Positions 1 to 8,328 of a DNA stretch of 64,000 nt are shown one piece after another. The stretch spans positions 62,001 through 126,000 of the forward strand of contig NZ_SORW01000046.1 of the NCBI RefSeq assembly GCF_004405105.1, written 5' to 3'. The DNA comes from Jeotgalibacillus sp. R-1-5s-1. Its GTDB lineage: Bacteria > Bacillota > Bacilli > Bacillales > Jeotgalibacillaceae. The stretch's first letter is position 1. Every line of letters starts with the position of its first letter. The notes under the pieces are model-generated. The model was not told where the DNA came from. It made no database searches and saw nothing but the letters and a program-made list of their open reading frames with translations. The translations under genes were made by a program, and so were the position numbers.

Positions 1-196
1 TAAATCCAAGCGCTACCCTCATCGGGAACTTTCCGGCTGCCGGCACATCGAGCGAACGGACACGGCGATCCCCTGACTGAACGGCTGATGCGTGAACTTT
101 AATCAGAAGATCGAACTCTCTAGGCACAGGTTTTTCAACCTCCTGAAGCTTTAACACATCCGGCGGACCATATGCGGTACAAATCACTGCTCTCAT
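1..196 (-). CDS. Zinc-type alcohol dehydrogenase / quinone oxidoreductase, N-terminal part (runs off window)
   Basis: Only the first 65 codons are in the window; the gene continues past base 1. The ATG at 196-194 follows a strong GAGGAGG site. The translation begins MRAVICTAYGPPDVLKL and continues with VHASAVQSGDRR, which is the N-terminal GroES-like fold of MDR-superfamily NAD(P)-dependent alcohol dehydrogenases and quinone oxidoreductases. In these enzymes this part holds the substrate and, where present, the zinc site; the nucleotide-binding domain lies outside the window. Substrate cannot be assigned. Confidence 0.8.
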   Translation of the reverse strand, partial: MRAVICTAYGPPDVLKLQEVEKPVPREFDLLIKVHASAVQSGDRRVRSLDVPAAGKFPMRVALGF

Positions 197-355
197 CGTG
201 TACCTCCTCGCAAAGCTTTATTTTGTTAAATAGGAATTACGACGCAAAGGAACCATATTCCTGCATAAGTTCGACAGATTTTTTAAACCTGTTTGAAACC
301 ACACCATTCAAACAGACGTAAAGAAGATAAGAGAACGTGAGAACTGGAGGCGTGG

Positions 356-685
356 ATGATGGTAGGAGCAGTGGTTAACTTTATCGTGATGGTTCCACTT
401 TTAATCATGGCAATCGTTTTATCAAGAGGGAAGGGTGCATTTTTAATTGCGGGCTATAATACCATGCCTAAAAATGAAAAAGCACAGTATGATGAAACCG
501 CTATATGCAAATTCATGGGGAAGGTTATGTTTGGTATCAGCTTCAGCATTTTTCTGATGGGATTAAGTGAACTGTTGGATCAGCAGACTTTACTTATAAT
601 AGGACTAATCCTGCTATTTGGCCTCATCATATTCACATTGATTTATTCAAATACAAAGGATCGATTTAAGAAACATCTTTCATAA
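356..685 (+). CDS. DUF3784 family small membrane protein
   Basis: A 109-residue protein with a hydrophobic N-terminus (residues 2-23), a conserved stretch GKGAFLIAGYNTM followed by CKFMGK, and two more membrane segments (about 58-77 and 80-98). That arrangement matches DUF3784 proteins of Firmicutes, whose function is unknown. Two ATG codons stand in tandem at 356 and 359; GGAGG at 346-350 fits either. The gene stands alone and ends in a bidirectional terminator shared with the converging monooxygenase gene. Confidence 0.8.
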   Translation: MMVGAVVNFIVMVPLLIMAIVLSRGKGAFLIAGYNTMPKNEKAQYDETAICKFMGKVMFGISFSIFLMGLSELLDQQTLLIIGLILLFGLIIFTLIYSNTKDRFKKHLS

Positions 686-688
686 ATA

Positions 689-722
689 GAAAAAGCAGGT
701 GATCCGCTCACCTGCTTTTTCT
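689..722. terminator. Bidirectional intrinsic terminator
   Basis: The arms aaaaagcaggtga and tcacctgcttttt flank a 5-base loop. A-runs and T-runs on both sides let it stop both the DUF3784 transcript and the converging monooxygenase transcript. Confidence 0.9.
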
Positions 723-2341
723 TATGATAAAAATGTTTCGAGCATTTCAAGTGACTTTTCAGCATCCTGCGAATGATCGTGAAACGCCACATGGCCATCC
801 GGACGAATCAGCAGAGCATTCCCTCTCTCCATGCCCAGGTTGCGTTCAATGTTACGGTGAACATCATAAATAATCGGCAGACGATCTTCTTCAATCTGAA
901 CCGTTCCACCTCTAGCAACGAGAAATACTTTGATCAGGTCCGGATAAAATTCGCTGAACAATTTAGAGAGTGAATGTGCGTAATGAATCAGCTTTTCATC
1001 ATAACAATCAATATAAATCAGACAGACAAAGTTATGTTTGTGAATAAACTGATACAGCCTCGCAGAAGATTTCCCTTCAAAAAACAGTGTCTGATCCGGC
1101 ACACGCTGACCAGGCTGAACGGCTTTTCTTGATAAAGCCGTGTTTTTCATCAGCTTATTGCGTTTGACTTTATGATATTCATGATGAATGTGGGAAAGGT
1201 AGTTTGCAATCCTTGGCTGCACCCAGCTTTGGCTCAGCGCTGCTTTACCGGACCAGTTACGCACCTTACCAACCGGACCTTTTAAATCGATGGCTTTCAG
1301 TTCACGTGTCGTATCGCGAATCACGCCCTGTGCAATCGGGTAGCGTTCCTCGTTATAGCTATCTAAAAACGACTCGTCCGCCAGACCTCTCAGCACCGTA
1401 TCGATCTTCCAGCAAAGGTTGGATGCATCCTCAAGACCAAGATTCATCCCCTGACCGCCAAGTGGGTTATTAATATGAGCCGCATCACCAAGGAAAAACA
1501 CATTGCCGATCCGGTAACGCCTTACCTGCCGGTGAGCTGTACCAAACGAGGATAAATACCTCGGCTTTTCCACGCGGTATGGAACTTCAAGGATGCGATC
1601 GAGACTCTCCTGCAGCTCCTCAAGTTTCAGCTCTTTTTTATAAGGAAGTCCCTGCTTCGCACGGTCCATTCCCACAACGCGGTAGCTGCCGTCTTTATAA
1701 GGAAATACCGCAACAGCTCCACGGTCATTCAGGTGCATATTAATGTAAATCTCATTTAACCCAGGGATCTCGACATCTGCGGTAAAAAAGGTGTAACCCT
1801 CATCTTCTCCGACAAAATCAATGCCGAGAAGATCGCGAACCCTGCTGTGCGCTCCGTCACAGGCCAGCGCATATTTTGCTGCGTATTTTTTATGCACGCC
1901 GTTATGGCTGACAGTTACCAGAATGCCATCCCTGCTCTGGCTCATATCAACAACTTCATGCTCCATCTGAATCGAACCGCCTGATTTCTCCAGATGCTCA
2001 ATGAAAAGCGCTTCGATTTCATTTTGAGGAAGAATAAATAAATACGGATAACGGCTTTTAATATGAAATAACTCTACATAAGAAGGCTTTTCACCCGCTA
2101 AATGAAGCTTGGCACCAGGACCCGGATACCCCTCTTTAAGAAACTGCTTGTGAATCCCAAGAAACTCAAGCAGCTCAAGCGTTCTTGCCTGGATCCCAAG
2201 CGCTTTTGACAGCCTCGTCGGACCCGGTCTTTTTTCAAGACACACAAAATCAACATTCCGTTTTTGCAGTTCATTGGCCGCCATCAGACCAGCGGGGCCG
2301 GCACCAATGATAAGGACATCTGTTTCAATAATAGAAGTCAT
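722..2341 (-). CDS. FAD-dependent aromatic monooxygenase (PheA/TfdB family)
   Basis: A 539-residue flavoprotein monooxygenase. The Rossmann motif GAGPAG is at residues 13-18, the DG motif appears as ACDGAHSRVRDLLG near residue 163, and the second FAD motif GDAAHINNPLGGQGMN near residue 285. The roughly 150-residue C-terminal part fits the thioredoxin-like domain of phenol hydroxylase relatives. Such enzymes hydroxylate aromatic or polyketide substrates with NAD(P)H and O2; the substrate here is unknown. The ATG at 2341 has GGAGC upstream. It is a single-gene unit. Confidence 0.85.
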   Translation of the reverse strand: MTSIIETDVLIIGAGPAGLMAANELQKRNVDFVCLEKRPGPTRLSKALGIQARTLELLEFLGIHKQFLKEGYPGPGAKLHLAGEKPSYVELFHIKSRYPYLFILPQNEIEALFIEHLEKSGGSIQMEHEVVDMSQSRDGILVTVSHNGVHKKYAAKYALACDGAHSRVRDLLGIDFVGEDEGYTFFTADVEIPGLNEIYINMHLNDRGAVAVFPYKDGSYRVVGMDRAKQGLPYKKELKLEELQESLDRILEVPYRVEKPRYLSSFGTAHRQVRRYRIGNVFFLGDAAHINNPLGGQGMNLGLEDASNLCWKIDTVLRGLADESFLDSYNEERYPIAQGVIRDTTRELKAIDLKGPVGKVRNWSGKAALSQSWVQPRIANYLSHIHHEYHKVKRNKLMKNTALSRKAVQPGQRVPDQTLFFEGKSSARLYQFIHKHNFVCLIYIDCYDEKLIHYAHSLSKLFSEFYPDLIKVFLVARGGTVQIEEDRLPIIYDVHRNIERNLGMERGNALLIRPDGHVAFHDHSQDAEKSLEMLETFLS

Positions 2342-2893
2342 GAGGGTGCTCCTTTCCGTGATATGGATATTGAGCCTGTTGTTATAAATTATATAAACAA
2401 TTACGGGGTATGGCTAGGAACAGTGCTGAAATTCAGTGTGGATATTGATGGGTTTAAGGTACGATACCCGTATTTGGGGAGAACAATCAGGTTAGGTAAG
2501 GTTTTTTTGGATGTAGTTAGGTAAGGTTTTTTTGGATGTAGGGTGATTTTGATGCGGGAAGGTAGGAGCGGATTGCTGGCTGGGATTTGTACCATTTGCG
2601 GGGGAGCGGGTGCGACTGCTTGGATTTGTATCGTTTGCGGAAGTTTATGTACTGTTTCCCTTTCTATATTCATCGTTTCAATAATTAATTGTATTGCAGC
2701 CTCTTCAGAGCACTCTATTTGTCGTGTTCCTCAAAGTAAATGTACTGTTCCAATTCAAAATTGTACTGTTCCACAAAATAATTGTAACGCTACTTTTTGA
2801 CGCGACGCCACACGATCCGGCATCAATCAGCCCGCTTCCGCGGCAAACTAAATCATTTTTTCCCATATAAAAAAGAGTGAGGCATCCCCACTC
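2342..2893. other. 552-bp gene-free stretch with iterated short units
   Basis: No convincing gene. An exact 25-bp tandem duplication lies at 2491-2540. Further on, tgtactgttcc-like units recur with a 21-bp step at 2720, 2741 and 2762, and related units (tgtaccatttgcgg, tgtatcgtttgcgg, tgtactgtttcc) occur at about 2590-2660. A plus-strand reading frame (2543-2800) gives Cys-rich heptads, but these simply mirror the 21-bp DNA period and no ribosome site is seen. Confidence 0.55.
2491..2540. repeat. Exact 25-bp tandem duplication
   Basis: Bases 2491-2515 and 2516-2540 are identical; each unit starts gttaggtaagg and ends ggatgta. Confidence 0.9.
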
Positions 2894-2898
2894 TTATT
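2870..2898 (-). terminator. Terminator of the FNT channel gene
   Basis: On the minus strand, the arms AGAGTG and CACTCT close a small GGGATGCC hairpin followed by six T. It overlaps the stop codon region of the channel gene. Confidence 0.7.
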
Positions 2899-3730
2899 TC
2901 TCTAACGCTGTACGTTCTCCTGAAGCTGCTTTCACTTTAGATTGAACAGCAGCTTCTTTTTTCGCTGAATTCAAATAAGTGTATAGCACGCCAACGAAAA
3001 ACGCACCGCCGACGATATTGCCAAGTGTTACGATCACGACATTTTCAATCGCAGCCTGCATCGTCACTAGCGCTGTATGCGGAGCTGTTAACGCAATCGA
3101 AAACAGCGCCATATTGGCAATGCTGTGCTCATAGCCTGAAATGAAAAACGTAAATACAAACAAAATCATCAGCGCAATTTTTGCGATATCATCCTTAACC
3201 TGAAGCGGAATCCAAACAGCCAGACACACAAGCCAGTTCGCTAAAATCGCTCTGAAAAACATTTCGGAATAAGGCAGGTTCATCTTCTTTTCAGCGGCTG
3301 TGATCAGATACGATTCAGACGGGTCCATCGTTGCAAATAAACCGGTCATGATAATGAGACCTGTGAAAAATAAAATGCCGACCAGATTTCCGAGATAACA
3401 TGCACCCCAAACACGCAGCGTATCCATCCAGTTCGTCGTTTTCTTCATCGCACCAACGACCATGTACATCGTATTTGACGTAAACAGCTCTGTTTTCCCG
3501 TATAAAATGAGACAGAACGCGACACCAAAGAAAATCGCATTAATAAAATATGTCGCCGGAGACCCAGCTTCATAAAAAGGCTGTGCCAGGCGGAATGCCA
3601 TCACAACCGCCATTCCCACATACATACCCGCAAGCATCGCACGCACGATATAATGATTCGGCTGCTCTCTTAGCAAATCGCGTTTCATCGCCGCCGCGCC
3701 CAATAACTTATCTATCGTAGAGGTTTCCAT
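2894..3730 (-). CDS. Formate/nitrite transporter (FNT) family channel
   Basis: A 278-residue polytopic membrane protein with six predicted helices. LYGKTELFTSN (about residue 77) and the later stretch with GYEHSIANM match the FNT signatures that line the pore, where a conserved His in the second half controls anion passage. FNT pentamers pass formate, nitrite or hydrosulfide. No formate or nitrite metabolism gene is adjacent, so the ion is open. The ATG at 3730 has AGGATGGTGAAGG upstream. Confidence 0.88.
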   Translation of the reverse strand: METSTIDKLLGAAAMKRDLLREQPNHYIVRAMLAGMYVGMAVVMAFRLAQPFYEAGSPATYFINAIFFGVAFCLILYGKTELFTSNTMYMVVGAMKKTTNWMDTLRVWGACYLGNLVGILFFTGLIIMTGLFATMDPSESYLITAAEKKMNLPYSEMFFRAILANWLVCLAVWIPLQVKDDIAKIALMILFVFTFFISGYEHSIANMALFSIALTAPHTALVTMQAAIENVVIVTLGNIVGGAFFVGVLYTYLNSAKKEAAVQSKVKAASGERTALEK

Positions 3731-3851
3731 CCTTCACCATCCTGAAATCCATGTAAATTTTTGTGATTCAATTCACATATAAGTGTAGGATGGTAAGCGC
3801 TCACAGTACAATAGGGTTTATTATTGTCGGAGTAGTAAGTTAATTTACTGT

Positions 3852-3909
3852 TGAGATAGGGTCTATCTCTGGTCCTAAAGTAGACCTAGGGACAGACCCC
3901 ATCTCTGCA
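3852..3909. repeat. Palindromic GTCTGTCCC repeat, copy 1 (degenerate left half)
   Basis: The outer arms gagataggg and ccccatctc enclose an imperfect left half and a good right half (tagacctagggacagacccc). It lies upstream of the FNT gene and downstream of the Nudix gene. Confidence 0.8.
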
Positions 3910-3936
3910 CTGTTTCTTCTGTTTTATATGTATGCT

Positions 3937-4359
3937 TTAGAAATCTATATAAAATGGATGTTTACTTTCATCGAGACAATATTCGATACGCTTTCTGAAA
4001 TTCTTATAATCAACCATTTTAAGGGCCTTTTCAACAGGGAAGAATCCTGTCTCCAGACTTTCTGGTGAAGTTGTCAGCTGACCACCAATTGGTTTTGCCA
4101 GAAAAAGCATGTTACAAACAGAGCGATCCACATTCTGAAACACACCGCAAAACTTCGTGATCTCCACTTCAATTCCTGACTCTTCAAACGTCTCACGGAT
4201 CGCCGCCGCTTCAAGCGATTCCCCTTCCTCAACCTGTCCGCCCGGCATCTCCCATCCTCTTCTCGGACCTTTAATGAGTAATAATTCATTTCGGTCATTT
4301 AGTACAATCGTTGCTGCAGATACAATATGTTTTGGCGGTGTATATGTCACTTTCTCCAT
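3937..4359 (-). CDS. Nudix hydrolase
   Basis: A 140-residue Nudix protein. The Nudix box runs from GGQVEEGE to RETFEESGI (about residues 41-63) and contains the REXXEE metal-binding core, so it should hydrolyse a nucleoside diphosphate linked to some group X; substrate unknown. The ATG at 4359 was chosen because AAGGAGG lies 6 bases upstream; the earlier in-frame ATG at 4365 abuts that site. Confidence 0.88.
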   Translation of the reverse strand: MEKVTYTPPKHIVSAATIVLNDRNELLLIKGPRRGWEMPGGQVEEGESLEAAAIRETFEESGIEVEITKFCGVFQNVDRSVCNMLFLAKPIGGQLTTSPESLETGFFPVEKALKMVDYKNFRKRIEYCLDESKHPFYIDF

Positions 4360-4523
4360 TCTCATCCTCCTTATGTCTGATGATAAAGTAGACGATTCAT
4401 TCGAATAATCAGTTACAAAAAATACTAATTTTATTTACAAAAACATATTTTCTTTTTTAAAACCGTGTAATGAAAATTACTCAAAAATCTGTTTTTCCAA
4501 CAGTTAAACAATCTTCATACATC

Positions 4524-4560
4524 AAAAAAGAACAGGGGAACCGTCCCCCTGTTCTTTTAA
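4524..4560 (-). terminator. Terminator hairpin, overlaps the stop codon of the small membrane protein gene
   Basis: AAAAGAACAGGGG pairs with CCCCTGTTCTTTT around a short loop. On the minus strand it follows the gene at 4557-4742 and is trailed by T residues. Confidence 0.75.
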
Positions 4561-4742
4561 GCTCTTTCAGTACCGCTACCCGCCGCTTTCCGTGGCGAAA
4601 ACCCTTCAATCACCCAGGCAAAAACGCCTCCCATCACGATGGCAAATACTGAAGTTGATATCCAATTATCGAATGACAACCACCCAATGACCAGAAATGC
4701 TGTAAAGCAATACAAAAAAGCCAATCCGTACTTTTTTAACAA
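4557..4742 (-). CDS. Small two-helix membrane protein
   Basis: A 61-residue protein read from a TTG start at 4742 with AGGAGG eight bases upstream. Residues 6-24 and 27-46 are hydrophobic; the tail is short and charged. I do not recognise the family. The perfect ribosome site and clean terminator argue for a real gene; the C-terminal codons overlap the terminator hairpin. Confidence 0.6.
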   Translation of the reverse strand: MLKKYGLAFLYCFTAFLVIGWLSFDNWISTSVFAIVMGGVFAWVIEGFSPRKAAGSGTERA

Positions 4743-4859
4743 AGTTCTATCCTCCTGAAATGATCATAGGCCCAATACTAAAATATTCTGAATATTTAAT
4801 ATCATATCACGAATTCCTTATGTGTTGAAGAATGGAGTATGTTATTTTTTTGAATTGAT

Positions 4860-5348
4860 TTATCGCAAATACTCCTCCAACCGATCCATCTGCGAACTGA
4901 ATCCTTCAACCATTCCCATTTCACTCAGCTTCTCAAGGGATTCAACTGAATCAAAGAATGTTGTGGTCACAAGTTTTGTACCACCCTCAACCGGTACAAA
5001 CGCCACTTCAATATCCATCCCCGGCATATCCGGATTCACATTTCCTGCTTCATCAGAAAACATGTCTTCATAAAGGAAGCGCTCAGGTGCCTGGATTTCC
5101 TTAAACTTTGCCAACCCCCATGATTCCATACCGTAAAAATCTCCCTGGCTCTTATCCTCGCACGTCATGCAATAATGCCAGTAGCCGCCTTCTTCGAATT
5201 CAAACCGTTTATTAACTGTTTTCCAGCCTTTTGGACCCCACCATGCCTCTAGCTGATCTGAGTTCGAAAAAGCCTTAAACAGTCTTTCCTGTGAAACGGA
5301 AAACGTTTTTTCGATAATTAATTTTGTCCCCTCTGTTTGAACGTTCAT
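4860..5348 (-). CDS. AHSA1/SRPBCC domain protein
   Basis: A 162-residue protein of the AHSA1 (START-like) fold. The N-terminal pattern IIEKTFSVSQERLFKAF followed by WWGPKGW is typical. These proteins bind hydrophobic ligands in a cavity. Its start overlaps the stop of the upstream ArsR gene by 4 bases (ATGA), so the two are translationally coupled; ArsR-AHSA1 pairs are common in Firmicutes. The ligand is unknown. Confidence 0.88.
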   Translation of the reverse strand: MNVQTEGTKLIIEKTFSVSQERLFKAFSNSDQLEAWWGPKGWKTVNKRFEFEEGGYWHYCMTCEDKSQGDFYGMESWGLAKFKEIQAPERFLYEDMFSDEAGNVNPDMPGMDIEVAFVPVEGGTKLVTTTFFDSVESLEKLSEMGMVEGFSSQMDRLEEYLR

Positions 5349-5671
5349 GATTCTTCCTCCTCTTTTAAATAAGCATCCAGCCGGTCAAGCTGGTCCTCCC
5401 ACCGTTGAATGTACGATGACAGCCAATCTCCCAATACGGTAAATCCATCCTTTTCTAAATGGTAAATCCGTTTGTTCGCAACAGCCTCAACGCGAACCAG
5501 TCCCGCCTGATGCAATATCTTCAAATGTTTGGAGGTCTGAGGCTGAAGATAGCCAAGCGAATCAGCAATCTCCCCAACCGTTTTGGCTCCGCTCTGTAAA
5601 AGCTTTAATATCTCAAAACGCTTCTCATCCGCAACAGCCTGAAACACCCTCATATACTTCGCATCCGACAT
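5345..5671 (-). CDS. ArsR-family transcriptional regulator
   Basis: A 108-residue winged-helix protein. The recognition helix region reads PQTSKHLKILHQAGLV, preceded by EKRFEILKLLQSG. The metal-binding ELCVC motif of ArsR/SmtB sensors is absent, as in members paired with AHSA1 proteins. The ATG at 5671 is preferred because GAGAAGG lies 8 bases upstream; earlier ATGs at 5689 and 5677 lack a site. It probably represses its own operon. Confidence 0.88.
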   Translation of the reverse strand: MSDAKYMRVFQAVADEKRFEILKLLQSGAKTVGEIADSLGYLQPQTSKHLKILHQAGLVRVEAVANKRIYHLEKDGFTVLGDWLSSYIQRWEDQLDRLDAYLKEEEES

Positions 5672-5692
5672 CAACATCACCTTCTCCATTTA

Positions 5693-5730
5693 AATATACC
5701 ATTTTTAGAATATTCGTCAATAAGAATATT
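5693..5730 (-). promoter_or_regulatory. ArsR-AHSA1 promoter with candidate operator
   Basis: Minus-strand -35 TTGACG (5720-5715) and -10 TATATT (5698-5693) are 16 bases apart. Two agaatatt units (5707-5714 and 5723-5730) flank the -35 hexamer, a plausible binding site for the ArsR protein. Confidence 0.6.
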
Positions 5731-5739
5731 ATAACGTAA

Positions 5740-5790
5740 AGTTGGGGTCTGTCTCTAACTCTACAGGAGAGTTAGGGACAGACCCTTTTA
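5740..5790. repeat. Palindromic GTCTGTCCC repeat, copy 2
   Basis: Inverted pair ggggtctgtctctaactct / agagttagggacagaccc. It follows the mph stop codon and could act as its terminator. Confidence 0.85.
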
Positions 5791-5798
5791 TTACACTG

Positions 5799-6695
5799 CT
5801 ATTCACCCTGACTCAGCATGTGCACAGCCATTTCTTTCATTTCCGGAATGCCTGAAACAAGTGCATATTCTGCTACGGTCAAGGGGCTGGCTGCGAGGAG
5901 TTCATTAATATGCTCCTGCATGGTTGGCCAGGTGATGCCTCCTGCATTGTCGTAAGCGCTAATCAGTTTGTTCAATCCCTTTTCACCAAAAATTTGATAA
6001 TGAGCAGTGAAGTCGATTGATACATCATCAACAGCGATTTCTGTCCAGTCTATTAAACCAGTTACTGCCTGCTGCCCATTGATTAAAATATGGCCCGGAT
6101 GCAAATCACCGTGTCTTACACCTATGTGATGAGGCCAGAGCTTTTCATTCGCAAGCCAGGTTTGCCAGCGTTCCCATAAAGCAGGGTGAATCTCGAACTG
6201 TTCATTTATTTTATCCATCCTGCTCTTCATGGAAATTCTCAGATCCTGCTCCTGAATGATTGGCACACCTGTATCATTAAATTTTCGAACGTCCACTGAA
6301 TGCAAGCCCGCCATGACTTTTCCAAGAGACTCATAAAAAATATCCGGTGGATTGTGCTCATCAAGTTCCCATACGTAAGCCTGCTTTTTCATGTCAATCG
6401 TTGCCGCAGGAACACCATCAAGCTGCTTATATGCGATCAGATTCTCCGAGAAAACAGACCAATGAGGAACCTGAAAATCCACTAAATTTGATAAGGTATC
6501 CAATGCACGCTTCTCCTTTTGTGCATGCCTCATCGACTCTTTTCTGCGTGGCATTCTCAAAATCCACTTATCACCAGCTTGATCTTTTCCCGATGCCACC
6601 CTGAAATCCACACCAGATTCATTGATCTTAAGACCTTCTTCAGAAATAACGAGCCCTTCTTTTCCTGCTAAATTTATCACTTCAATTGCATTCAT
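5799..6695 (-). CDS. mph: Macrolide 2'-phosphotransferase (Mph family)
   Basis: A 298-residue APH-fold kinase. WILRMPRR near residue 45, the Brenner-type catalytic loop HGDLHPGHIL (about 193-202) and the metal motif IDWTE (about 214-218) are those of Mph enzymes, which phosphorylate the 2'-hydroxyl of the desosamine sugar of macrolides. It lies downstream of the ABC-F gene on the same strand with a repeat element between them, so the pair may be co-transcribed, as in known msr-mph pairs. A chromosomal member of unknown spectrum; the subclass cannot be assigned. Confidence 0.85.
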   Translation of the reverse strand: MNAIEVINLAGKEGLVISEEGLKINESGVDFRVASGKDQAGDKWILRMPRRKESMRHAQKEKRALDTLSNLVDFQVPHWSVFSENLIAYKQLDGVPAATIDMKKQAYVWELDEHNPPDIFYESLGKVMAGLHSVDVRKFNDTGVPIIQEQDLRISMKSRMDKINEQFEIHPALWERWQTWLANEKLWPHHIGVRHGDLHPGHILINGQQAVTGLIDWTEIAVDDVSIDFTAHYQIFGEKGLNKLISAYDNAGGITWPTMQEHINELLAASPLTVAEYALVSGIPEMKEMAVHMLSQGE

Positions 6696-6726
6696 TTTTT
6701 CTCCTCCTTATATGTCTATTGGAGAG

Positions 6727-6783
6727 TTTGGGGTCTGTCCCTGAAGTCTACTGTAGACTTAGGGACAGACCCTGACTCTACAC
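6727..6783. repeat. Palindromic GTCTGTCCC repeat, copy 3 (near-perfect dyad)
   Basis: Halves ggggtctgtccctgaagtct and tagacttagggacagaccc face each other across ctg. It sits between the ABC-F and mph genes. Confidence 0.9.
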
Positions 6784-8253
6784 TCATCCTTCTATATGCA
6801 CTAATTTCTTTTCTTTTATTTCATACACCACATCCGCTGTTTTCTTGATAAATTCACGGTCGTGGCTGACGAGCAGGACGGTGCCTTCGTAATGTTTCAG
6901 GAAAGCTTCGAGTGCCTGAATGCTGCCGAGGTCCAGAAAGTTGGTTGGTTCATCCAGGATCAAAATGTTGTAGGATCCGAGAAATAGCTCGCAAAGCTTC
7001 AGCCTGATGGCTTCACCACCGCTCAGTTGACAGACTTTTTTGATGAGATCATTGCCTGTGAAGTTCATTTCATGCAAGACAGCTCGTATTTTCCCTTCAT
7101 CATATTCACTGTTCCTTTTAATCAGATCAAGCATGGTTTTATCCCCATCCAGCTGGTAACCAAGCTGCTGGTACACTCCAAACGAAGCTTTTGGAGAAAC
7201 CGTCAGTCCTTCTCCTTTTTGTAAAATATAATGAAGCAGTGTTGATTTCCCTGAGCCGTTTGCCCCATTGATCGCAATCGTTTTACCTGATGGGAATTGA
7301 AAGCTTGCCTCTTCCAGCAGCATTTTATCACCAGCGTTTAAGGTGAGTCTGTCTGCCATAATCGGGAATCGGTTGTGGAGCTGAACCGCTTCTGACTGTG
7401 GGAAATGGACTGCTCTTTCTTCCTGCACCGCATCTATCCGCTCCAGCTGCTCCACTCTCTTCTCCAATGCTTTTGCAGCCTTTTCAACAGATTTCTGACT
7501 CGTATCCTTCTGTTTAGTCATGAACATCCGGTTTGCTGTTGCACGTGCCTGCCGTTTTGACATCGACTCATTCGCCTGGTTGATCTTACTGGCTTTTTTC
7601 ATCTTTTCCTCAGCAGCTGCAAGCAGTCTTTGCTTTTCTTTTACATACCGTTCATGCTGCTCCTGCTGCCGGGATTGCTCAAGCTTTTTTGTCATCTGAT
7701 AGTCAGAATAATTCCCCGTGTACTCTTTAACACAGCCATTTTGAACCTCCCAGATTTTTGTCACGAGCCGGTCCAGCACATATCGATCGTGACTGACGAG
7801 CACGAGTGCACCGTAATAATAGGTCAGATTTTCTACTAGAAAGTCAATTCCTGTTGCATCTAAATGGGTCGTTGGCTCATCAATCAACAGCCCTTCATGA
7901 TAATCAGTGAGCAGCTGCGCAAGCTTCAGCCTTGTCTGCTCACCTCCGCTCATCTCATGGGTCGATCGATCAGGGACATTCAACTGTCCAAGCAGCTTAT
8001 AATCCGGCTGATGATCCAGGGAAGGTGCCTCTTTTTGTTTAAAATAACCGAAATCAATCTGCCTATTAATCGTTCCGATCTCCGGCGTGACCTGACCGTG
8101 GATCACTTTTAACAGCGTACTCTTTCCACTACCGTTCGTCCCCACAATACCAATCCGGTCGAATTGATGAATACGCAACTGATCCACATTCAATATCGTT
8201 TTATCTAAATACGAAACCTCAATATCTTTTAATTCGAGCACAAGACGTTCCAT
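6784..8253 (-). CDS. ABC-F type ribosomal protection protein
   Basis: A 489-residue soluble protein with two ABC domains and no membrane segment. Walker A GTNGSGKST is at 38-46 and GANGSGKST near 330; signatures MSGGEQTRLKL and LSGGEAIRLKL; Walker B boxes end IDEPTTHLD and LDEPTNFLD. A charged linker (about 195-285) joins the domains. Length and context fit the Msr/VmlR/Vga antibiotic-resistance group, which enter the ribosomal E site and dislodge drug. The ATG at 8253 follows GGAAGTG; a longer in-frame reading back to 8391 crosses the attenuator and is rejected. The drug class is inferred only from the adjacent mph. Confidence 0.88.
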   Translation of the reverse strand: MERLVLELKDIEVSYLDKTILNVDQLRIHQFDRIGIVGTNGSGKSTLLKVIHGQVTPEIGTINRQIDFGYFKQKEAPSLDHQPDYKLLGQLNVPDRSTHEMSGGEQTRLKLAQLLTDYHEGLLIDEPTTHLDATGIDFLVENLTYYYGALVLVSHDRYVLDRLVTKIWEVQNGCVKEYTGNYSDYQMTKKLEQSRQQEQHERYVKEKQRLLAAAEEKMKKASKINQANESMSKRQARATANRMFMTKQKDTSQKSVEKAAKALEKRVEQLERIDAVQEERAVHFPQSEAVQLHNRFPIMADRLTLNAGDKMLLEEASFQFPSGKTIAINGANGSGKSTLLHYILQKGEGLTVSPKASFGVYQQLGYQLDGDKTMLDLIKRNSEYDEGKIRAVLHEMNFTGNDLIKKVCQLSGGEAIRLKLCELFLGSYNILILDEPTNFLDLGSIQALEAFLKHYEGTVLLVSHDREFIKKTADVVYEIKEKKLVHIEG

Positions 8254-8294
8254 GATAACACTTCCTTTTGATGAATTTAAAAGGAATGTAATCA

Positions 8295-8328
8295 TAAAAA
8301 AACCCCGAAACAAGCCTGTTTGCGGGGG
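8295..8328 (-). terminator. Leader terminator (attenuator) upstream of the ABC-F gene
   Basis: In the RNA, CCCCGCAAACA and TGTTTCGGGG form a stem around AGGCT, followed by seven U. It lies about 45 bases before the ABC-F start codon, within the leader, so read-through would be needed for expression. Confidence 0.85.

Noticed and set aside
2543-2800. Cys-rich 85-codon plus-strand reading frame with CxVPxxx heptads
   Set aside because: The heptads follow directly from a 21-bp DNA repeat, there is no ribosome site, and the composition does not look like coding sequence.
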